Shown: piece by piece, positions 38,013 to 46,835 of the stretch
Numbering within the stretch: the stretch's first letter is position 1
Layout of the letters: each line of letters begins with the position of its first letter
Source: Sphingobacterium sp. CZ-UAM
GTDB taxonomy: Bacteria; Bacteroidota; Bacteroidia; Sphingobacteriales; Sphingobacteriaceae
DNA length: 64,000 nucleotides
Assembly: GCF_002000245.1 (NCBI RefSeq)
Contig: NZ_MTCM01000001.1
Coordinates: 1,426,001 to 1,490,000 of the forward strand
Direction: 5' to 3'
The notes under the pieces: model-generated
Seen by the model: only the letters and a program-made list of their open reading frames with translations
The model's database searches: none
What the model was told of the DNA's origin: nothing
Made by a program: the position numbers and the translations under genes

Positions 38013-39395
38013 TTAGAAGCTGGTGATAATTTTCACCCCGCCGTTACTATAATTCAGGTCCGACGATCTTAAGCCACCGACCGGAATTTTATAATAGGGT
38101 TCCACAGAGATGGAAAGCTTCCCAACTTTCTGTTTTCGTCCGACCGAAAAATTCACAAAACCATTCACACCTTTATCATCCACATTTTTCTCCGTGGATT
38201 TTTGCTTATACTCCGTATTATTGGTTTCATAAATGGTTGCACGTTCCTGATCCAATACACCAACATAAGAAACCCCAACAGAAGTATAAAAATTCTTATT
38301 GATCGCATAACGTACATCAACAGGGATATCCACCGTTAGGATTTTACCCGAGACACGTTCATTGCTTTTGGCTTCCTTTGCATCGGCTAAACCCTTCGCA
38401 AAAGCATTGCTCAAACCACTGGGTTGCGAAAGATAACTTGGTGCGTTCATTTCAAAAGAATTGGAAGCCATGGCCGGTGTAATAGGTGTATTTCCCGAAA
38501 CAGCACCATAATGTTGGATGGAAGCCCCTGATCGAATACTGATCTTACTTGAAACATTATAGGCCAGGGCAACTCCCCCGCCAAGCGTGATACTTTCAGA
38601 AGTGGAAGCCGGAGACACAAATGCGCCCATTTCCCATTTTCTATCAAGGTCATCATTGGATTTCACCATCACACTCCCCTTCCGATTTCCCTGTTGTCCA
38701 GCATATAGCGCGGCAAGACGTGCAGCTTCACGCTGGGTCTGTGTAGAAGAAACCGTAGTATTTGAGTTCGCTGATGTCACATTTGAATGTGTTGGTGTGG
38801 CAACCTGAGTCCCAGCCATGATATCAGCCGAAGCAGTAGCTATAGGATCATCCAGATTGATCTGTGCGGATAATGTGCTATTTCGCAATTGCATGGTCTG
38901 ACCATTCAAAGCGGCGAAACTATTTGATACATTGATCTTATTTCCACGCACTGCCTTTCCACCAAATAAGACAAACTGTTGTTCTCGCTCGTTATCGGCA
39001 GGTTGGCTTTCCACTTTCGAATAAGTGAATGGTCTATCCCGCAATAGCTCTTGTGCACTTAGCCCCTGCTCTCCAGTGACAGCAGACAATGAGCGTTGAA
39101 TAGATTCTTTTAAATCTTTATTATCGGCGAGAACCTCACTATTTTTATCATTTTGTGTTAAAATTGCAGAAGACGGAGCTACCGAAGAATTATTTTTCAA
39201 ACCCCAATAGCCCACACCAAAACATAAAAGTACAGCGGCTGCCGCACTCCAATATTTCCAGGCGGAAGAAGGCGGCGCTGCTACCCCATGCTTTGATGCA
39301 AACTTTTCCCAGGAGCCTTCCCGATATGGTAGCTCATGGTCTTTTAATTGCCCAATGATTTCTTCTATCAATTCTTTTTTCTTATTGCCTTCCAT
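38013..39395 (-). CDS. Membrane-anchored anti-sigma-like N-terminus with outer-membrane barrel C-terminus
   Basis: The 460-residue protein has an N-terminal cytoplasmic segment (about 1-45, ELIEEIIGQLKDHELPYREG and SWEKFA) like that of proteins beside ECF sigma factors. One membrane helix follows (about 48-66, AAAAVLLCFGVGYWGL) and then a low-complexity linker of nearly 180 residues. The C-terminal 210 residues look like an outer-membrane beta-barrel domain (WEMGAFVSPASTSESITLGG, YAINKNFYTSVGVSYVGVL) and end in ITSF with terminal Phe. It is 14 bases downstream of the sigma factor gene. It could be a regulator that spans the envelope, which is inference. Confidence 0.8.
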   Translation of the reverse strand: MEGNKKKELIEEIIGQLKDHELPYREGSWEKFASKHGVAAPPSSAWKYWSAAAAVLLCFGVGYWGLKNNSSVAPSSAILTQNDKNSEVLADNKDLKESIQRSLSAVTGEQGLSAQELLRDRPFTYSKVESQPADNEREQQFVLFGGKAVRGNKINVSNSFAALNGQTMQLRNSTLSAQINLDDPIATASADIMAGTQVATPTHSNVTSANSNTTVSSTQTQREAARLAALYAGQQGNRKGSVMVKSNDDLDRKWEMGAFVSPASTSESITLGGGVALAYNVSSKISIRSGASIQHYGAVSGNTPITPAMASNSFEMNAPSYLSQPSGLSNAFAKGLADAKEAKSNERVSGKILTVDIPVDVRYAINKNFYTSVGVSYVGVLDQERATIYETNNTEYKQKSTEKNVDDKGVNGFVNFSVGRKQKVGKLSISVEPYYKIPVGGLRSSDLNYSNGGVKIITSF

Positions 39396-39409
39396 TGTAA
39401 CAACAATAT

Positions 39410-40015
39410 TTATCTTATTTCCTGAACGACACCTGTATAGTCCAGGTATAATTTTCTCAGTTTTTGTTTTGCCCTCGTTAGATAAGTACGCGAAGTACTA
39501 TCCGGTATATTTAGCATCTGGGCAATTTCATCATGTGAATACCCTTCTATTTCATAGAGATTAAAAATAGTTTTTTGAATTTCCGGAAGCTGATCCAACA
39601 GGCTCAGGATTTCATTCACCTCTAACCGGCTTTCCAATTGAACCGACGGCGTATGCATATCCCCTTCCGCCATATCCTCAACAGAATACAATTGTTTTTT
39701 ACCCCTCAAAAAATCAATAGAGATATTGGCAGCGATTCGACCGATCCAGGCCCTAAATGATTTTTCGAGGTTCTCCGCATCGATATCCATATTGAAGGAT
39801 TCCAATTTTCGAAAAATCCGGACAAAGCTCTCATTCACAAGCTCCTCCGCATCCACATCTTGTTTTACATAACGGATAATGATTGCCATGAGATAGCCAT
39901 AATATTTTTTATAGACGAAAGCCTTTCCGTCCTCACGATTTCGCAAGCAACGTTCCAGGGCATCATGTAAAGATGATAGCTTCTTGTTATAAAAATATGA
40001 CTGAATAATTCCCAC
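39410..40015 (-). CDS. ECF-type RNA polymerase sigma-70 family factor
   Basis: The 201-residue protein starts at a GTG. Region 2 (about 25-100) includes AFVYKKYYGYLMAIIIRYVK and AWIGRIAANISIDFLR. Region 4 (about 135-190) has LPEIQKTIFNLYEIEGYSHD followed by EIAQMLNIPDSTSRTYLTRAK. There is no region 3, so it is an ECF factor. It is cotranscribed with the membrane-anchored barrel protein at 38013-39395, which may hold it inactive or relay an envelope signal. Target promoters are unknown. Confidence 0.92.
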   Translation of the reverse strand: MGIIQSYFYNKKLSSLHDALERCLRNREDGKAFVYKKYYGYLMAIIIRYVKQDVDAEELVNESFVRIFRKLESFNMDIDAENLEKSFRAWIGRIAANISIDFLRGKKQLYSVEDMAEGDMHTPSVQLESRLEVNEILSLLDQLPEIQKTIFNLYEIEGYSHDEIAQMLNIPDSTSRTYLTRAKQKLRKLYLDYTGVVQEIR

Positions 40016-40196
40016 TTAAACTATTTAAATATTAAGCTTCAAATAACGAAAATAAAATTATAAAACTTAAAATCAAATAGTCGAATGTCCCCGCTTAATA
40101 TCACTATTTAACTATTTTTATTCTCCTAACGGTTCCTGTTTGTATTTCGCTACAGGGTTTTCAAAAAAATCAATAAAAAGAATAGAAAAAAATGGC

Positions 40197-40204
40197 TATT
40201 TTTG
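40197..40204 (+). promoter_or_regulatory. Bacteroidota -7 promoter element of lysS
   Basis: TATTTTTG matches TAnnTTTG, 35 bases before the lysS ATG. Confidence 0.55.
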
Positions 40205-40239
40205 CATGATTTTCACATTTTAAATATTATTCAGACCGA

Positions 40240-41958
40240 ATGAGTACTGTATTATCCGAACAGGAACAACTTAGAAGACAGGCGATGCAATCGTTGTTGG
40301 ATATGGGAATCGAGCCTTTTCCAGCAAATGAATTTGTCGTCAACGCACACGCCGCCGATATTTTAGATAACTACGATAGAGATAAATTGAATTATAAGAA
40401 CATCACCATTGCCGGACGTATCATGAGCCGTCGTGTCATGGGAAGTGCCTCTTTTTTTGAAATTCAAGACGCTACCGGACGTATCCAGGCCTATATCAAG
40501 CGTGATGACGTATGTCCTGATGAAAATAAAGATCTCTACAATGTTGTTTTCAAAAAACTATTGGATATCGGTGATATCGTAGGTGTCAAAGGATATGTGT
40601 TTACCACGCAGACCGAAGCGATCGCAGTACACGTTGAGGAACTTACCGTATTGTCCAAATCCTTGCGTCCGCTTCCTGTGGTTAAATCCGCTGATGGCAA
40701 AACATTCGATGCTTTTACGGATCCCGAGCAACGTTACAGAATGCGGTATGTAGATCTGATCGTGAACCCGGCCAACAAAGATATATTTGTAAAACGCACC
40801 AAACTTTTTAATGCCATGCGTCAATTCTTTAATGACGCCGGTTATATGGAAGTAGAAACACCAGTCTTGCAATCGATCCCAGGAGGTGCTGCAGCACGTC
40901 CATTTATCACGCATCACAATGCGCTGGATATTCCCTTATACCTTCGTATTGCGAACGAGCTTTATTTAAAAAGACTGATCGTAGGTGGTTTTGATGGGGT
41001 GTACGAATTTTCCAAAAACTTCCGTAACGAAGGAATGGACCGTACGCATAATCCAGAGTTTACGGCGATGGAAATCTATGTCGCTTACAAAGATTATAAC
41101 TGGATGATGGATTTCACGGAACGCCTGTTGGAACATTGTGCGCTCGCTGTAAACGGTACTACTGAAGCCACATTCGGTGAACATAAGATTGATTTCAGGG
41201 CACCATATAAGCGCATCTCAATGACCGATTCCATTAAAGAATTCACGGGATTTGATATTACAGGTAAATCTGAAGAAGAAATTCGCATTGCAGCAAAAGG
41301 TATGGGAATCGATGTCAACGAGACAATGGGTAAAGGTAAGCTGATTGATGAAATTTTCGGTGCTAAATGTGAGGGAAACTATATTCAACCCACATTTATT
41401 ACGGACTATCCAAAAGAAATGTCCCCGTTGACAAAGAAACATCGGGACAATCCAGATTTAACGGAACGTTTCGAGTTAATGGTCTGTGGAAAAGAGATCG
41501 CTAACGCGTATTCTGAATTAAATGACCCAATTGATCAACGCGAACGTTTTGAAGAGCAGCTGAAACTATCAGAAAAGGGTGATGACGAAGCCATGTTCAT
41601 TGACCAGGATTTCTTGCGTTCATTGGAATATGGTATGCCGCCTACTTCTGGCTTGGGAATAGGTATGGACCGTCTGATTATGTTCCTGACAAATAATGCC
41701 TCTATTCAGGAAGTATTGTTCTTCCCACAGATGCGTCCAGAGAAAGTGGCAAAAGTTGCTGATGTCAAAGATTATGAAGAACAAGGTATTCCGGCAGCCT
41801 GGGTACCAGCATTGCAAAAAATGGGCTTTACAACCATTGAAGCATTGAAAGACGCTAACCCAAATAAAGTTTTTAATGACCTGGGTGGTATGCGTAAAAA
41901 ATTGAAACTAGAAATAGCAATGCCAAGTAAAGAGGAAGTACTTGCTTGGTTTAACTAA
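40240..41958 (+). CDS. lysS: Lysyl-tRNA synthetase, class II
   Basis: LysRS charges tRNA-Lys. The 572-residue protein has an N-terminal OB-fold anticodon-binding domain (about 55-145, ITIAGRIMSRRVMGSASFFE). The class II core has motif 2 FRNEGMDRTHNPEFT and motif 3 GLGIGMDRLIMFL. It also has a C-terminal extension of about 65 residues (from about 508, AAWVPALQKMGFTTIEALKD) resembling a small helical domain. Such an extension is absent from E. coli LysS and appears in Bacteroidota enzymes. It ends at a strong terminator. Confidence 0.97.
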   Translation: MSTVLSEQEQLRRQAMQSLLDMGIEPFPANEFVVNAHAADILDNYDRDKLNYKNITIAGRIMSRRVMGSASFFEIQDATGRIQAYIKRDDVCPDENKDLYNVVFKKLLDIGDIVGVKGYVFTTQTEAIAVHVEELTVLSKSLRPLPVVKSADGKTFDAFTDPEQRYRMRYVDLIVNPANKDIFVKRTKLFNAMRQFFNDAGYMEVETPVLQSIPGGAAARPFITHHNALDIPLYLRIANELYLKRLIVGGFDGVYEFSKNFRNEGMDRTHNPEFTAMEIYVAYKDYNWMMDFTERLLEHCALAVNGTTEATFGEHKIDFRAPYKRISMTDSIKEFTGFDITGKSEEEIRIAAKGMGIDVNETMGKGKLIDEIFGAKCEGNYIQPTFITDYPKEMSPLTKKHRDNPDLTERFELMVCGKEIANAYSELNDPIDQRERFEEQLKLSEKGDDEAMFIDQDFLRSLEYGMPPTSGLGIGMDRLIMFLTNNASIQEVLFFPQMRPEKVAKVADVKDYEEQGIPAAWVPALQKMGFTTIEALKDANPNKVFNDLGGMRKKLKLEIAMPSKEEVLAWFN

Positions 41959-41977
41959 TTGAATATAACCATCAGGA

Positions 41978-42011
41978 GCGTGTCCGAAATAGATCGGACA
42001 CGCTTTTTTTT
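41978..42011 (+). terminator. Intrinsic terminator after lysS
   Basis: GCGTGTCCGA (41978-41987) pairs with TCGGACACGC (41994-42003), loop AATAGA, followed by eight T residues. Its stem core GTGTCCG/CGGACAC is also used in the rocF terminator. Confidence 0.95.
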
Positions 42012-42360
42012 GCCCGCAGCCCCTACTCCTTTTTTGATCAACGCCTTTTCTATCAATTCACTTCCAGGTCCTTAAACCACTTACGCAGATCTTCAGCTCT
42101 CCATAGCCCACAAGTTTATAATATCTATCCCGTTCAAAACAGCATATCCAAATAGTACAGAACACAACATCGACGGTTAAAAATAAATTGTTATCGCCGT
42201 TTAATAGGATGACCAGAAAGAACTTACTGCTGGCATGCATATCAGTTCGTGCTTTCGATAGTATGATGATTTTATTACAAAAACCCAGCCTACAAATGGA
42301 TGTGCTAAATTGAGAACATTTTCTATATTTACGTATCTTGAATTAAAATAGCTTTAGCGT
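42012..42360. other. Intergenic region between lysS terminator and patatin gene
   Basis: These 349 bases contain no convincing gene. The 60-codon minus-strand frame at 42058-42240 has no context or protein-like pattern. TATATTTA near 42323 is a weak match to the -7 consensus and may belong to the patatin gene. Confidence 0.45.
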
Positions 42361-43416
42361 ATGAAGAGCATACTTGCCCTTGACGGAGGTGGTATTCGGG
42401 GAATTATTCCAGCTATGATACTGGTGGCTCTGGAGGAGAAATTACAAAAAAAGACAATGGATCCCAATGCACGGATCGCTTCCTATTTTGACTTTATTGC
42501 CGGCACGAGCAGTGGCGGTATTCTGACAAGCATCTTGCTCTACCCCGAAGAAGGAAACCCCACACATCCGAAGTTTTCAGCGCGCGACGCTCTAAACCTA
42601 TTTGTCAATCACGGAACAGAGATCTTCCACACCTCCAAATGGCGGCGTTTTCTGGGTGGATTTGGTCTGGTCAGTGAATTGTATTCTTCAGTAGCTTTAT
42701 CAAATATTCTGGACAAATATTTTCAAAATGCACGCTTGAGCCATCTGATCAAACCATGTATCATAACGGCTTATAATATTGAATTACGCAAAAATCATTT
42801 TTTCAGACAGCAAAAGGCCATCACGCACGGTGAGGCACGCGATTTCTATCTGAAAGATGTCTGTAAGGCCACCTCAGCAGCTCCGACCTTTTTTCCCGTT
42901 GCCGAAATATATTCGATATCAAACACCCGATATCCACTCATTGATGGTGGTGTATTTGCGCAGAATCCTTCGATCTGTGGTCTTCTAGAAGTGTTAAAAG
43001 CATTCAACAGTACACAGATAAATGATGTATTTATGGTCTCTTTGGGTACCGGAGTATCAAAGACCGCATACAACTACGAGCATTTCAAGAAAAAACTTGC
43101 AATCCAGATCGGCCCTGCCCTCGTCGATATCATGACAAGCGCATCCTCCGAGAGCACCGAATTTTTTATCAAACAATTATTCCGGAACAATGGCAAGGAA
43201 CAGAATTATGTCCGTATGGAACCGGCAAACCTGTCCAGTATCAATGCCTCCCTGGATGCTGCCTCACCAAATAATATCCAGAAGCTCATATCCCTGTCCG
43301 ACAAGCTGATCAGTGAACATGAAGACACTTTGGATTATATCATTGAGCACCTCATTAAAGAAAAGAACCAGAATAAGAAGAAAAATCCATGGAGCAAGTT
43401 GATGGATAAGTTCTAA
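42361..43416 (+). CDS. Patatin-like phospholipase
   Basis: The 351-residue protein has the patatin catalytic layout: oxyanion loop DGGGIRG (8-14), nucleophile S50 in GTSSGG, and the catalytic aspartate in LIDGGVFAQNP near residue 200. CKATSAAPTFFP is also typical. These enzymes hydrolyse acyl chains of membrane lipids. There is no signal peptide or membrane segment, so it should act from the cytoplasm. Patatins also occur as effectors of CBASS defence, but no cyclase or other defence gene lies beside it. It is followed by the SpmA/B-like gene after 31 bases. Confidence 0.9.
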   Translation: MKSILALDGGGIRGIIPAMILVALEEKLQKKTMDPNARIASYFDFIAGTSSGGILTSILLYPEEGNPTHPKFSARDALNLFVNHGTEIFHTSKWRRFLGGFGLVSELYSSVALSNILDKYFQNARLSHLIKPCIITAYNIELRKNHFFRQQKAITHGEARDFYLKDVCKATSAAPTFFPVAEIYSISNTRYPLIDGGVFAQNPSICGLLEVLKAFNSTQINDVFMVSLGTGVSKTAYNYEHFKKKLAIQIGPALVDIMTSASSESTEFFIKQLFRNNGKEQNYVRMEPANLSSINASLDAASPNNIQKLISLSDKLISEHEDTLDYIIEHLIKEKNQNKKKNPWSKLMDKF

Positions 43417-43447
43417 AAGGTTACTTTTACGCATATTTAAATCTATT

Positions 43448-44680
43448 ATGGCATTAAACTACGTTTGGGTTGCATTTTTTTTGATCACATTTGCCGTAGC
43501 CCTGGTAAAACTAATCTTTTTCGGAGACACTGAAATCTTCCAAAAAATTGTTAACTCTATCTTTGACAGTGCTAAAAACGGGGCGGAAATCTCCCTGGGA
43601 CTGATCGGTATGATGAGTTTCGCTTTAGGAATAATGAAAATTGGTGAAAAGGGCGGCATGATCAATATCTTTGCAAAACTTGTAGGACCTTTCTTCCATA
43701 AATTATTTCCCGAAATTCCGAAAAACCACCCCGCCCTGGGCTCTATCCTGATGAATTTCTCCGCGAATGCACTTGGTTTGGATAATGCCGCCACCCCACT
43801 GGGCCTTAAGGCCATGAAGGAACTCCAGGAGCTGAATCCCAATAAGGACACAGCAACCAATGCACAGATTATGTTTATTGTGCTCAACGCCTCGAGTCTG
43901 ACCTTACTGCCGATCTCTATTATGGCTTACCGCAAGGAGGCCGGAGCGCCGGATCCTTCGGATGTCTTTCTGCCGATCTTGATTGCGACCTTCTTCTCTA
44001 CTTTGGTCGCACTGATTTTAGTAGCTATTTACCAGAAAATAAACCTGTTCAACCGGGTTGTTTTAGGCTATTTAGGCGCCATGTGCGTATTTATTGGAGG
44101 GCTGTTGTATTATTTCTCAGGTCTACAGCAGACTGAAATTGAAGTTTTTAGTAAAGTATTTGGTAATGTAATCCTATTTAGCCTGTTCACCTCATTTATA
44201 GGTTTAGCCCTGTTCCGCAAAGTGAACGTCTATGATTCCTTTATTGAGGGGGCTAAAGAAGGTTTTGAGGTTTCAGTCAAAATTATCCCCTATCTGGTGG
44301 CTATGCTGGTCGGCATTGCAGTCTTTAGAGCTTCAGGGACGATGGATTATATGGTGGCTGGAATATCCAAAGGTATAGCCCTATGCGGTTTGGATACATC
44401 TTTTGTTGACGCACTTCCGGTTGCATTTATGAAACCATTAAGTGGTTCGGGGGCCCGGGGACTAATGGTTGACCTCATGAATGCCAAAGGTCCGATGGAC
44501 TTTGCCGCCCGGGTTGCCTGTGTTATCCAAGGTTCCACCGAAACAACATTTTATGTACTCGCGGTCTATTTTGGAGCTGTAGGTATAAAACGGACGAGAC
44601 ATGCGCTACCTTGTGCAATTTTAGCTGAATTGGCAGGCGTTGTAGCGGCTATTATTATCTCTTATATCTTTTTCAAATAG
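43448..44680 (+). CDS. Nucleoside-recognition (Gate) domain membrane protein, SpmA-SpmB fusion type
   Basis: The 410-residue polytopic membrane protein contains two Gate/nucleoside-recognition domains, like Bacillus spore maturation proteins SpmA and SpmB joined in one chain. The first half has LIGMMSFALGIMKIGEKGGM and ANALGLDNAATPLGLKAM. The second half has GFEVSVKIIPYLVAMLVGIA and MKPLSGSGARGLMVD. This fusion is frequent in Bacteroidota, which do not sporulate. A transport role is likely, substrate unknown. It lies 31 bases downstream of the patatin gene and may be cotranscribed. Confidence 0.9.
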   Translation: MALNYVWVAFFLITFAVALVKLIFFGDTEIFQKIVNSIFDSAKNGAEISLGLIGMMSFALGIMKIGEKGGMINIFAKLVGPFFHKLFPEIPKNHPALGSILMNFSANALGLDNAATPLGLKAMKELQELNPNKDTATNAQIMFIVLNASSLTLLPISIMAYRKEAGAPDPSDVFLPILIATFFSTLVALILVAIYQKINLFNRVVLGYLGAMCVFIGGLLYYFSGLQQTEIEVFSKVFGNVILFSLFTSFIGLALFRKVNVYDSFIEGAKEGFEVSVKIIPYLVAMLVGIAVFRASGTMDYMVAGISKGIALCGLDTSFVDALPVAFMKPLSGSGARGLMVDLMNAKGPMDFAARVACVIQGSTETTFYVLAVYFGAVGIKRTRHALPCAILAELAGVVAAIIISYIFFK

Positions 44681-44852
44681 GGTCGATCATCAGCATTCGA
44701 TCACAAACAATGGTAAGCAATAAAACGGATGAAAATAACAGCTCTTTAACGAGCCAAAATGAGGATCAACTGCCTATCATTCGTTGAACAAGAGATTAAA
44801 GTCTTTGAAAACAAATACATCGAAAAAAAGTACAAACAAATATTAGATACGG

Positions 44853-45233
44853 ATGAAAAAAACAATCGCATTGATCGCCCACGATGGTAAAAAACCCGAA
44901 ATGGTTGCTTTCGTCAAAGACCACCAAAACCTGTTGGAACATGCTAATATTATCGCAACAGGAACAACCGGTTCTTATGTACGACAAACAGGTTTACCTG
45001 TGGAGTTAAAGTTAAGCGGGCCTATGGGCGGCGACGCACAGATTGCTGCATTGGCCGCTGAAGGTAAAGTCGATGGTATTATCTTTTTTCGCGACCCACT
45101 CGGCAAGCATGCACACGAACCCGATATACAGATGTTAATGCGGGTATGTGATCTCTATAATGTTCCTTTGGCAACCAATCCGGCTACCGGGAGCCTAATT
45201 ATTGAAGGCTTATTGGAAGACCTCATCGACTAA
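44853..45233 (+). CDS. mgsA: Methylglyoxal synthase
   Basis: MgsA converts dihydroxyacetone phosphate to methylglyoxal and phosphate, a bypass used under phosphate limitation or sugar excess. The 126-residue protein has the family's markers: LIAHDGKKPEMV at the N-terminus, ATGTTGSYV for phosphate binding, SGPMGGDAQIA with catalytic aspartates, and FFRDPLGKHAHEPDI with the conserved His. Length is normal for the short form. The next gene, an OsmC-family peroxidase-like protein, begins 47 bases later after a duplicated sequence. Confidence 0.95.
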   Translation: MKKTIALIAHDGKKPEMVAFVKDHQNLLEHANIIATGTTGSYVRQTGLPVELKLSGPMGGDAQIAALAAEGKVDGIIFFRDPLGKHAHEPDIQMLMRVCDLYNVPLATNPATGSLIIEGLLEDLID

Positions 45234-45235
45234 AG

Positions 45236-45279
45236 AAAACTATTTTATTCAAGCTCAAGAAAAACTATTTTATTCAAGC
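45236..45279 (+). repeat. 19-bp direct repeat in front of osmC-family gene
   Basis: AAAACTATTTTATTCAAGC occurs at 45236-45254 and again at 45261-45279, a 25-base period. The second copy ends one base before the ATG at 45281. It fills the whole gap between mgsA and the OsmC-family gene. Confidence 0.85.
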
Positions 45280-45280
45280 G

Positions 45281-45682
45281 ATGGAAAATGAAGTTATTGT
45301 CACCATAGGTGAAACACCTTATACCACAACTGTAAAATATGGTAAGCACCAGATTATTGCCGATGAACCCGAGGATCTGGGAGGCCAAGACCAGGGTATA
45401 AACCCAACTCCGCTTTTACTTTCTTCCTTAGGGACATGCAAAGCGATTACGGTAAAAATGTACGCTGACCGAAAAAATTGGCCTCTGGAGGAAGTTATAA
45501 TCCGTCTTTCACACGAAATTCAGACCAGCGAGCAACAACAGACTACCTACATACAATGCCACATCAGCTTTAAAGGTGATTTAGATGACGAACAAAAAAA
45601 GAGACTATTTAAGATTGCTGAAAAGTGTCCCGTGCATAAAATCTTGACTGATCCCATTGTAATAACTTCAAATCATTTGTAA
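45281..45682 (+). CDS. OsmC-family protein
   Basis: The 133-residue protein has the OsmC/Ohr fold with two cysteines, C53 in SSLGTCKAITVKMYADRK and C115 in AEKCPVHKIL, placed as the peroxidatic and resolving residues. Its pattern is closest to the YhfA-type group rather than classical Ohr. It probably reduces organic hydroperoxides or reacts with electrophiles, which would fit its place after mgsA, whose product is a toxic aldehyde. A second OsmC-family gene lies at 56369-56779. Confidence 0.9.
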   Translation: MENEVIVTIGETPYTTTVKYGKHQIIADEPEDLGGQDQGINPTPLLLSSLGTCKAITVKMYADRKNWPLEEVIIRLSHEIQTSEQQQTTYIQCHISFKGDLDDEQKKRLFKIAEKCPVHKILTDPIVITSNHL

Positions 45683-45712
45683 TTGTTTCTTGGGATAACG
45701 GACAACACTATT

Positions 45713-45720
45713 TATATTTG
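45713..45720 (+). promoter_or_regulatory. Candidate -7 promoter element for coaA
   Basis: TATATTTG matches TAnnTTTG, about 155 bases upstream of coaA. The leader would be long, so another promoter is possible. Confidence 0.4.
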
Positions 45721-45875
45721 TCCGCACAAAAAATCTTCATATCAGCATCCATGCTATTGTGGCAAAAGGATACCGAAGGTTCTTATCGACTTTTAAATAG
45801 AGCAGAAAGGACTCAGGGATGAAAGAATAGGCAGGAATCAAGAATACATACACGTTCAATAAAAATAGCAAAGCG

Positions 45876-46835
45876 ATGCAATTGGATCCACAAATAGCAA
45901 TAGACTCTCCTTTTAGATCAATTAAACGGGAAGACTGGAAAAATCTAAATGGAAAGATATTGCACAATTTCAGCTCTGAAGATCTTGAAAATCTACATGC
46001 ACTCAATGAGCCATTGACCAATCAGGAGATCGAAGAGGTTTACGTTCCTTTGAGCCATCTGCTAGAAATTCACATTGACCGTTTCCAGAGCCTGCATCAG
46101 CGAACAAATCGTTTTTTTAGTAAAGAAGAGAGCAAATTACCCTATATCATTGGCATCGCAGGATCTGTAGCGGTAGGAAAAAGTACAACGGCGAGAGTAT
46201 TGCAACGTGTACTGAGTATGTTACCATCCAAACCAAAAGTTGACCTGGTCACAACAGATGGCTTCCTCTACCCCAACCAACAATTGATCGAAAGGGGTAT
46301 TCTCAACCGCAAAGGTTTTCCGGAGAGCTACGACGCAAAACGATTGATACACTTCCTCTCCGCGGTTAAGTCTGGAGCACCTAAGATCACTGTTCCGGTC
46401 TATAGCCACCTGGTGTATGATGTCCTGCCTGACGACCAACAGCAGATCATTGAACAACCGGACATCCTCATTGTAGAAGGTATCAACGTATTGCAGGTTA
46501 ACTCACAACGCCCCCGCAAGGGACATAGTGTCTTCGTTTCGGATTTCTTCGACTACTCCATCTATGTACACGCTAGTGAGAAAAATCTTATCGAATGGTA
46601 CACCAATCGGTTTGAATCCCTACGTGCAACAGCCTTCCAGAATCCGGCTTCATTTTTTCATAAATATGCAGATATGTCACCCGAAGAAAGTCATGCCATG
46701 GCTGTGAACATCTGGAACGAGATCAACAAACCCAACCTGATCAAGAATATATTACCCACGCGTTATCGGGCTGACCTCATCCTCGAAAAAGGGAGTCACC
46801 ATTTTGTTAAGAATGTGAAGGTCAGAAAAATTTAA
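45876..46835 (+). CDS. coaA: Pantothenate kinase, type I
   Basis: CoaA phosphorylates pantothenate, the first and controlled step of coenzyme A synthesis. The 319-residue protein has the P-loop GSVAVGKS at 96-103 and the type I markers VTTDGFLYPN, RKGFPESYD, PVYSHLVYDV and DILIVEGINVLQ. The sequence PASFFHKYADMS also matches. The final stop overlaps the end of the convergent mscS gene by four bases. Length is typical. Confidence 0.96.
   Translation: MQLDPQIAIDSPFRSIKREDWKNLNGKILHNFSSEDLENLHALNEPLTNQEIEEVYVPLSHLLEIHIDRFQSLHQRTNRFFSKEESKLPYIIGIAGSVAVGKSTTARVLQRVLSMLPSKPKVDLVTTDGFLYPNQQLIERGILNRKGFPESYDAKRLIHFLSAVKSGAPKITVPVYSHLVYDVLPDDQQQIIEQPDILIVEGINVLQVNSQRPRKGHSVFVSDFFDYSIYVHASEKNLIEWYTNRFESLRATAFQNPASFFHKYADMSPEESHAMAVNIWNEINKPNLIKNILPTRYRADLILEKGSHHFVKNVKVRKI

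Noticed and set aside
42058..42240. 60-codon minus-strand frame before the patatin gene
   Set aside because: It has no protein-like pattern, promoter or conserved context.
42361..43416. Patatin as effector of a CBASS anti-phage system
   Set aside because: No CD-NTase, Cap2/Cap3 or other defence gene is adjacent. The neighbours are lysS and a Gate-domain protein.
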